Source: Cryptomeria japonica
Taxonomy: Eukaryota > Streptophyta > Pinopsida > Cupressales > Cupressaceae
Assembly: GCF_030272615.1 (NCBI RefSeq)
Contig: NC_081409.1
Span: 23,704,406-23,768,405, forward strand
Reading direction: 5' to 3'
DNA: 64,000 nucleotides
A model generated the notes under the pieces. The model made no database searches. It was given only the letters and a program-made list of their open reading frames with translations, and was not told the DNA's origin. The first letter of the stretch is position 1. Every line of letters begins with the position of its first letter. Below, in pieces: positions 57,149 through 64,000 of the stretch. A program made the position numbers and the translations under genes.

Positions 57149-60100
57149 ATGGCTTCTGGATTTGCTCCTGCTCTGGCAAATGTTGTCACTCCTATTGTGG
57201 TTGATATCAAGGATTATCCATGCCCCTCAGATTGCAAAGGTTGATGATTCAGTTGGTGCATTTTCTAGGCTTCCCAATGACATTCTTTATGTTGAGGATG
57301 TTAGATCTTACATTCACTGTACTTTGTAGGAATTGGGCACATCAAAAATGAAAACCATGTATATGAGAGCATTGTTGGATAAGAATGGTGTAATCAAACC
57401 AAAATTCAAACATTTGAAGGATTTAGGGTTTATAGACATTTTGGAGATGCTTGAATTTGATGATGAAATCATCTGGTATGTGTTAAGTTGTGTTCATGGT
57501 GAGTTTATGTGGCTAGGTTAGACTCATAGAATCACTAAGGATTCCATTTAGTCAATTACTGGTTTTCCCCAGGTTGGTCAGAGACCGGATAAGAAGAAAA
57601 TCTCTAACAATGAAGTCACCAAGCTAACTGGTGCTACATTTGATAATTGGTCTATGAGGATCAACACAATCAGAGAAAAGGACATGCGATTTGCCAGCAT
57701 GATTATTGAGCATAAGGTAACTCAATCTAACTGGTTGAACTATGCTTCTAGCTCCTATATATATAGTGCACATAAGATGATCAACGAAAATGAGAAATAT
57801 GATCTTTGCTAGTGGATGTATGATGAATAAAGTTGAATCTTGGGAAAATCAAAGGTGAGAAGAAGGGAGTATTCCAGTATGACAATCTTATTGTTTGTTT
57901 GATGCTCTTTTTCCTTAATGAGACCCTAGGATCCGGTAAAAGGCAATCAGCCTTTGAAATTTTGGTAGGAAAATAAATCTAGGATGCTATAAGAAACCTA
58001 GGATAGGACAAAGAATCCATCTTATGGGGATATTTCAAGGCTTTTCAGAAGGCAATGAAACAAAGGGAAAGGGTGCCAAAGAATATTTTGATAAGTATTC
58101 TATTGAGATCTATTTTATGGTTAATAAAGATGAAACTATAATGGAAGCTGTGTAACCTAGAAAGATATGGATAACTAAGATGGGCTATGAATTTGATGCA
58201 GAGATCTTGGACCTATATGCCAAGATTCTTATAGATGCCCCAGTAGATGAGATAGAGAAGACATTTGGGAGAGCAAAGAAGAAGGAATTGGAGGTGCAAA
58301 TAGGGCTCAGGTTGTCCAGAAGATGTCCACTAAAATCAAACAGATTATTGGACTAGCATAGTCATCTTCTCCAGCAGTAGTTCAGGCCTCAGTGGTAGCA
58401 ACAATCGACAAAGGAGTGATGAAAAGGAAGAAACCAGAAACCTTTATTGCCCCATTTGCTTCTAGATCTGAAATTGAAGAAGAACCCTCTAAGATTCCCA
58501 AAATTTACATGAGAATTTAGAGGAATAAGCCTGAGGAAGGAAAGCAGCAGAAAACCAAGGTCACCCCTCCGATAGCCCATGAGCAACCTTTGAAGGAGAG
58601 GAAGCCTACAGAGAAGAGGAAACTAGTCAGAGACATAGCTCCCTCATCTGGGAAAGAGAATTAATCTGAATTGGATAAGTCTCTTGAATCTGATGAAAGT
58701 ATAAAAATTATTGCTCCTTTATCTGTAGATGAATGGATTGATCAAATCACTAAGGATTGAATTTTGAGTAATATACAATATTCTTATGCGCATATGGATG
58801 ATGTTGAGCAAAAGGAAACTGAGGAAGAAGTTTTGTTATACTTAGATATATATAAGAAAGCCTTAATTGAGATAGAAAATAATATTTTGGTAGAGTTGTA
58901 TAATAAATTAGATGCTAGGAGATTATCTACTATTGAGGAAGATAAGAATATAAAGGTTCGGGAATTTTTTGACTATTTGTGGTGCAATTACTAAAGAAGA
59001 CATGCAACAGTGTCTTGAATTTGCTAATAAAACAATTTTCCAGAGTAGACACATGCATGTGAGTCTTATGGTGGGAAGAGTGAATGAAATAGTTAAAGAG
59101 ACTCATGAGGCATGGGTAAGATTATTTATTGATAAACCAAATTTCTTTACATCACTGAAAGTTCCTCCTAAGTCTAACATTCTAGACATCTCAGTTGATG
59201 CTAAGGGTAAAGGGATATTAGGTGAAGATCCACCGGTTTTGGATAAGAAATTAACTGAGGATATTCCTTTGACAGTCACAAGTGTATAGGATATAGAGGA
59301 AAATAAACTAACAGACATTATTGAGGACAATTTTCCTTCGGTTATTGATGTAGATACAATTGAGATTCATGTGGTAGAAAAAATAACTACACCAAGTGGT
59401 GAAGCCACTGGTGCCATGGAGCAGGAAAAAGAAAAGAATAGAAGGTAGAGGAGAAGGAGAAAGAACAAGAATAGATTGAATTCAAGGTACTGACACCATC
59501 ACAGGTTGTTGGTCCCTCATTCTTGGCACTTGACATATCCAACCAAGTAGATTTTAGTCATTTTCAGAAGAAGAATATTGAGCAGTTCAGCAATTCATAA
59601 TTGATGATGGTTGCAGCTCAGAAGATAATGAAGGAAGGATTAGAGGACAAGCAAGTTATAGAGAAATTCATTCCAGTCTTGTAGCAGCTTGCCCCAAAAT
59701 ACAAGATCAATCAGGTAGCTAGCCCTTCTGGCAAGCTAAAGGGTATGATAGAACACATTGCCAAGGAGTACAAAACTCTACAACAAGTGTCAAACCGACA
59801 ATTGGTGGAGAGGTATAATGCAACTAGGAAGGTCACTTGTGATAACATGATCACATCTGATAAGGCAAAGTTGACAGAAGAATTAACAATGATTGATGAA
59901 GATCTTCATCAATATAGCAGTACATACTGGTCTTGCACTAACACTGCAAATTAACAACAAACCTGGAAGATAATATAAAGGCGGTTAAGGTCCGATTAGA
60001 GAATCTTGCAAATAATTTTGATGGTTCTCAGTCATTGACCAGCACTATTGATGGTCAAATTTTGTTTTCAGGGTCAAAGTTTTCTGCTTTGGAGAAGGAT

Positions 60101-60370
60101 ATGGACAGGTTAACCCGACAGGCCAGAGTATTGAGAGGTTTGGTCAGTCCCTGACTTAACACTTTGTTGCTTCACAAAATGGAATGTATAGAACATATGA
60201 GGAAGCCTACATTGACAACATTAACAAAAGAAGAAATGTATGCTTACATTCTTAATGGGTTTGTTTTAATTTTGGATACATTAAAAACTGGTTGGGACAC
60301 TTACTTGGGATTTTTGAAGAGCACTTACCCTTCAATATATTTAAGTACATCTAGATCCGGTAAACACTAA
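57149..60370 (+). pseudogene. ORF2 of X2
   Basis: Uninterrupted by insertions: ATG 57149 to TAA 60368-60370, 3,222 bp. Same order as in X1: N-terminal module (57230-57930) with YVLSCVHGEFMWL near 57477, a Pro/Lys linker (58400-58670), LLYLDIYKKAL near 58838, HMHVSLMVGRVNEI near 59052, an acidic block (59290-59460) and a coiled-coil end (59740-60370) with ERYNATRKVTCDNM near 59808. Frameshifts lie near 57220, 57820, 58100, 58960 and 59955, and there are several stops, so it is more decayed than Z. Confidence 0.8.
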
Positions 60371-60420
60371 TTTTGATTTCATTCATTTCTTGTTATCTAC
60401 CCTAGCTTTGACATTGTTGT

Positions 60421-60586
60421 CAAAGGGGGAGAGGTTGGATGTGAAAAATGTTAAGGGACATAATATAGCTCAAGGGGAGAAGCTTTCTGAGATCAGTTTT
60501 TTGGAAGATTTTGGACAGGAACCAGAACATAACTTCAATGATCTATTTTTCATATGAGTGTTGCCATCAATGCCAAAGGGGGAGAT
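60421..60586 (+). other. Polypurine tracts of X2
   Basis: CAAAGGGGGAGAGG (60421-60434), CAAGGGGAGAAG (60470-60481) and terminal CCAAAGGGGGAGAT (60573-60586). Confidence 0.8.
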
Positions 60587-61507
60587 TGTTGGAAATTGAC
60601 ACTTATCTGGGCTCATGGTGTTGTCATTGATGGCAACACACATCATTTTGGGTTGGATACTTATCTAGTATCCACCAGTATTCTAGGATTGACATCATAC
60701 ATTCAAAGAAACTGACAGGAAAGGGTAACCGGCAAACTAGGAACCGATATTTGGAGGCTCACGTAGGAGATTGATCCAGAAAAGGTTAATGTGGCAATGG
60801 TCACAAAGATTAATGTTTATATTTTTATCTAGGCCAACATGCAATTACCTTGTAATATGATTGTAATCCAACATTAGGTATTCATCATGTTCATGTATGT
60901 AAGGGTATATAAGTCAGTTTGTTTAGGTCATTTTGGGTAATAGGTGTGATAGGATTTATGCAATTATATGAGTGAGATCTTTATCGACAGAATGCAAATG
61001 TAATGATCTGTTGTCAGTCCTAGTTGATTTTTAAGAGGATTGGGAAGCGAACAAGGTTACCAGTAAGGAAGGAGATAGTGTTAACCAGTACAAACAGTGC
61101 TTAAACTGGAACTCATCCAGCATATCAGATGCACACTCAGAGTTCAGATTTTTCTTTGTAATTCAGTATTTTGAATCTATAGTCAATGAGGCTCCTTTGT
61201 GATGAGTAGTGCACTATAGGCTATGTGCCTTCTTGCATGTGCAAGCCCCTCTTGTAATATTTATTCATTTGGCCAATGGATAGATATTGTGGGTCATCAA
61301 TCCCACCGTGATTTTTCCTCTTTGAGGTTTTCCGCCTATAAATCTATATGTTATGGTGTTCATCTTTGTGGTTGCATTATTATCACTAGTTGTTACTTGT
61401 TGTTATGCATACCAGTTACTGAGTTGTTTTGTTAATAAGGTTAAAATTAATATTACTGACAAAACATTGATTCACCCCCCCCCTCTCAGTGTTCTTGGAA
61501 TCCAACA
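60587..61507 (+). repeat. Third LTR of X array
   Basis: 921 bp, TGTTGGAAATTGAC...ATCCAACA, followed by the target duplication CAAAG (61508-61512). TATA box 60905-60912, H1 61289-61306, H2 61307-61336 with a damaged base pair, C-rich end 61474-61483. Confidence 0.93.
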
Positions 61508-63483
61508 CAAAGAACATCCCAATGGAAGAAGGAAACAATCACCTGACCATGTGGAACTAAAGGAACCACCCCCAATGATAGGAGATGACACAAGGTCCTA
61601 CAAACACTCTAGACCTAAGATGACACATATCAACCAAAGAGAACTCAAGAACTCAAGAACCACAACCAAGAATCAACCAAATCCTACAAGCCAAATCACA
61701 TCACATGGTGAATCATAAAACATAGAAACTCCCAAAGGCATATCAAAAACCATGGCATAAGGAACAAGGTCAAATGTAGGAGTGAAGTGTCATCACATGC
61801 TATCCTCGCATAGAGAGGAAAAGCCACACCCTGATAGACATGTTGATGCATTCTATCCTCACAAAGTAGGGGAATATCAACCATGATAGACATGTGGAAC
61901 CATCTCAACCTATGAGACATCAAGGGAGTTTGGTTCCCCATCACAATGTCCTTCCCAAGATTATCCTAAAATATCCTCCCTAGGATTAAGTCTTGGAGCT
62001 CAAATCCAACCATTATTATCTTGTTTAGATGAATCCTAATTACCCAACCTATCTAATTATTTATTAATGTTATTACTTATTTTATCAAGGAAAACTTCCA
62101 ATGTGCCTTGGTGGTCTAGACTCCAAGCATCCTTGCTAGGAACCTCTTAGTAACTTATCTCTCATGACCCTGATCATCACATGAAATCCCACTCCCCCTA
62201 CTATGTTTAAAGACCTTAGGGTAACATAAAAAAAAACATCAAGATAACAAGGAGGCTCAATAGAAACATCATGAAAGTAACTACATCTCATAAGCAATAA
62301 GCATAACAACCAAATGCCAAGATGCCAAAGCATAAACAATAGCCTCAACAATGATCAACATACCAATGAACAAGAGTAAGACAACATCCACTTACTCAAT
62401 CATAAACAATATCAAATCCTCAACCAAGGCACAACCATCTCATTGGAGCTAAACAAGAAATCATACTCAACAACAAGTCTTATCAACTTTCTAGAGAAAA
62501 CAAGACAACCCCAATGACAAGGAACTAAAAATATTGTCGGAGCCAAAACACATCAAATGATCAAATCTGAAATATAAATAATGCTGGAAAATCTCAAAAA
62601 TATCATCAATTGCTTTTGGTACAAAAGACAGAACTAGAGAAACGAACACGGAAGACCCAAAACATAAAGATATAGTTGATAGAGCACAATGGCTCATCTT
62701 TAGAACAAAATGGCACATTTGAAAATTACTACAACGCATATGATTAACAAAACAATGCTTTTGAAGTATTCTGCAATGCTTTCATTGAATACAGTAGTGC
62801 ATATACCATATTTAATAGTGTATTTAACAAATAAATTAGTATATACATAAAAATTAATAGTGCATATGAAAGATTCAATAGCACAAACAATGTTTAAGCA
62901 TATTTGCTTGAAAACTCAGAAAACGGAGTAAAAAAGTTCCAACAAACTTAAAAAATTAATAAGACTTTGGAATGATATCAAAACTGATCCAATGGGGATG
63001 CAAAAACCATGATAAACCAAGGAAACTTAAATATATAATACTATGGAATACAAATTATAAAACTCTTCTCCCATACATAATATGTGACCTTCGACAGTGC
63101 ACATAGAGCCATCAGTAAGTGGTAACAAAATAGATCAATCCTTAGTTCATGATATACCATATACACGGGACAAATGGCAATCAACTCCATATGAAATAAT
63201 AGATCAATTCTAGCATGCCCCAATCAAAATCAATTCACACAAATCTCAAGAAATCCATAGAGCCATTCATGACAGTACACCAATCAATAAAAAAATATTG
63301 TAGCATCATAAATTGTACACCCTTAGTTGGGTGGTACAATTTCGCGCTTAGGTTAGCACCCACCTTAATATGTTTGCATCTTGCATTTAAAAGTATCTTT
63401 CAGCATTTAATTAATTAATTTAAATGAATCTATAGTCTTCTTTCATCCCTCTACACATCATAAAATTGGGCCCTTATCCCTAA
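61508..63483. other. No recognisable gene
   Basis: AT-rich DNA to the right of the X array. The short open frames here lack coding character and none continues beyond about 120 codons. I see no LTR landmark, RNA gene or zinc knuckle. Confidence 0.45.
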
Positions 63484-63867
63484 GTGTGCCCCTTTTTATT
63501 TTATTCTTCCAATTAATTATTTCATCAAAAGCCCTGATTATGTCCTATTTTGACCTTCAAGGCCCAATTTTGCATATCTATACAACTTGAATCTCTAGAT
63601 CCTTCTGGAATTCAATTTAGAATTACAATATCTTGCTTCCCCAAAAATTTGAGAAAAAGTTGGCCGGACCAAGAGGTGTGCCCCTTTTTATTTTATTCTT
63701 CCAATTAATTATTTCATCAAAAGCCCTAATTATGTCCTATTTCAACCTTCAAGGCCCAATTTCGCATATCTATACAACTCGAATCTCCAGATCCTTCTGG
63801 AATTCAATTTAGAATTACAATATCTTGCTTCCCCAAAAATTTGAGAAAAATTTGGTCGGACCAAGAG
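63484..63867. repeat. Tandem duplication, two 192-bp units
   Basis: Units 63484-63675 and 63676-63867 both begin GTGTGCCCCTTTTTATT and end GGACCAAGAGGT, and differ at only a few positions, mostly transitions. The unit shows no coding or LTR signature. Confidence 0.9.
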
Positions 63868-64000
63868 GTAACCTCTTGGTTCAAACATTTTTACCCTGAA
63901 TTTTGAGAGCATGATTTGGCAATATTTAAATGCTTGAATCTAGGATTTTGTGAAATTATATTGATTCTAGGTTGGCCTATGATCAAAAACAAAGTTAGGG

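Larger units (their letters stand above)
31944..61507 (+). mobile_element. Element X: tandem LTR-int-LTR-int-LTR array, pol-less
   Basis: Three plus-strand family III LTRs (31944-33624, 54650-55568, 60587-61507) alternate with two internal regions X1 and X2. The whole array is flanked by the perfect 5-bp repeat CAAAG (31939-31943 and 61508-61512). No duplication surrounds the middle LTR: it follows a PPT directly and is followed directly by a PBS. Each internal region holds a four-knuckle gag and a long second ORF, with no protease, integrase, RT or RNase H. X1 has been enlarged by two solo LTRs and by the Y/Z nest. Without the insertions the array is about 12.8 kb. Confidence 0.9.

Noticed and set aside
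61508-63483. Host gene fragments in the right flank
   Set aside because: Open frames are short, overlap on both strands, and show no domain or splice-like pattern I can support.

Overview
The window is nuclear DNA of a seed plant with a large, repeat-packed genome. I infer a gymnosperm from the element types, but the sequence does not prove it. I find no rRNA, tRNA, CRISPR array or convincing host gene. Almost everything is LTR-retrotransposon sequence in nested layers, decayed mainly by C-to-T and G-to-A changes that create TAG and TGA codons.

Left part (1-13671): overlapping pieces of copia-type LTRs (1-2997); a relict reading frame of unknown origin (3187-3618); a Tork/Tnt1-type copia element with LTR, gag, protease and part of integrase (4499-6592), cut by a truncated family I LTR (6593-7068); then minus-strand Ty3/gypsy sequence in the order accessory ORF (9614-12705), LTR (about 8699-9510), PBS (8674-8692), gag (7069-8512).

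Middle (13672-30413): a minus-strand copia element B holds two complete plus-strand copia elements. A (14019-20658, TSD ATCTA) lies in B's protease codons. C (22782-30023) lies in B's 5' LTR. A and C carry gag, protease, integrase, reverse transcriptase and RNase H, all with nonsense or frameshift damage.

Right part (31944-61507): one large nest flanked by the 5-bp repeat CAAAG. The outer element X is a tandem LTR-internal-LTR-internal-LTR array. Inside it sit two solo LTRs (32002-32789, TSD GGTAT; 34154-35590) and minus-strand element Y (38956-53487, TSD AAAGG), and Y holds minus-strand element Z (42429-50157, TSD TATCC). X, Y and Z differ in sequence but share one plan: initiator-Met-type PBS, a coiled-coil gag with four zinc knuckles, a polypurine tract, a second ORF of about 1,000 codons with a conserved N-terminal module and charged or coiled-coil C-terminal part, then several polypurine tracts before the 3' LTR. 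None shows protease, integrase, reverse transcriptase or RNase H. I read them as a group of pol-less, gag-bearing elements that probably borrow the enzymes of A- and C-like copia elements, whose PBS, leader motif, polypurine tracts and LTR hairpins they share.

The LTRs hold a structural signal that ordinary annotation misses. A pair of adjacent hairpins (H1 and H2) recurs in at least 15 LTR copies of seven LTR types, with stems that change on both sides together. In the LTRs of B, C and Z it is preceded by a run of about six to ten mini-hairpins with nearly constant TAAC/GTTA loops and varied complementary stems.

The ends of the nest (30414-31943 and 61508-64000) show no genes, apart from a possible PBS/LTR remnant near 31077 and a 192-bp tandem duplication at 63484-63867.
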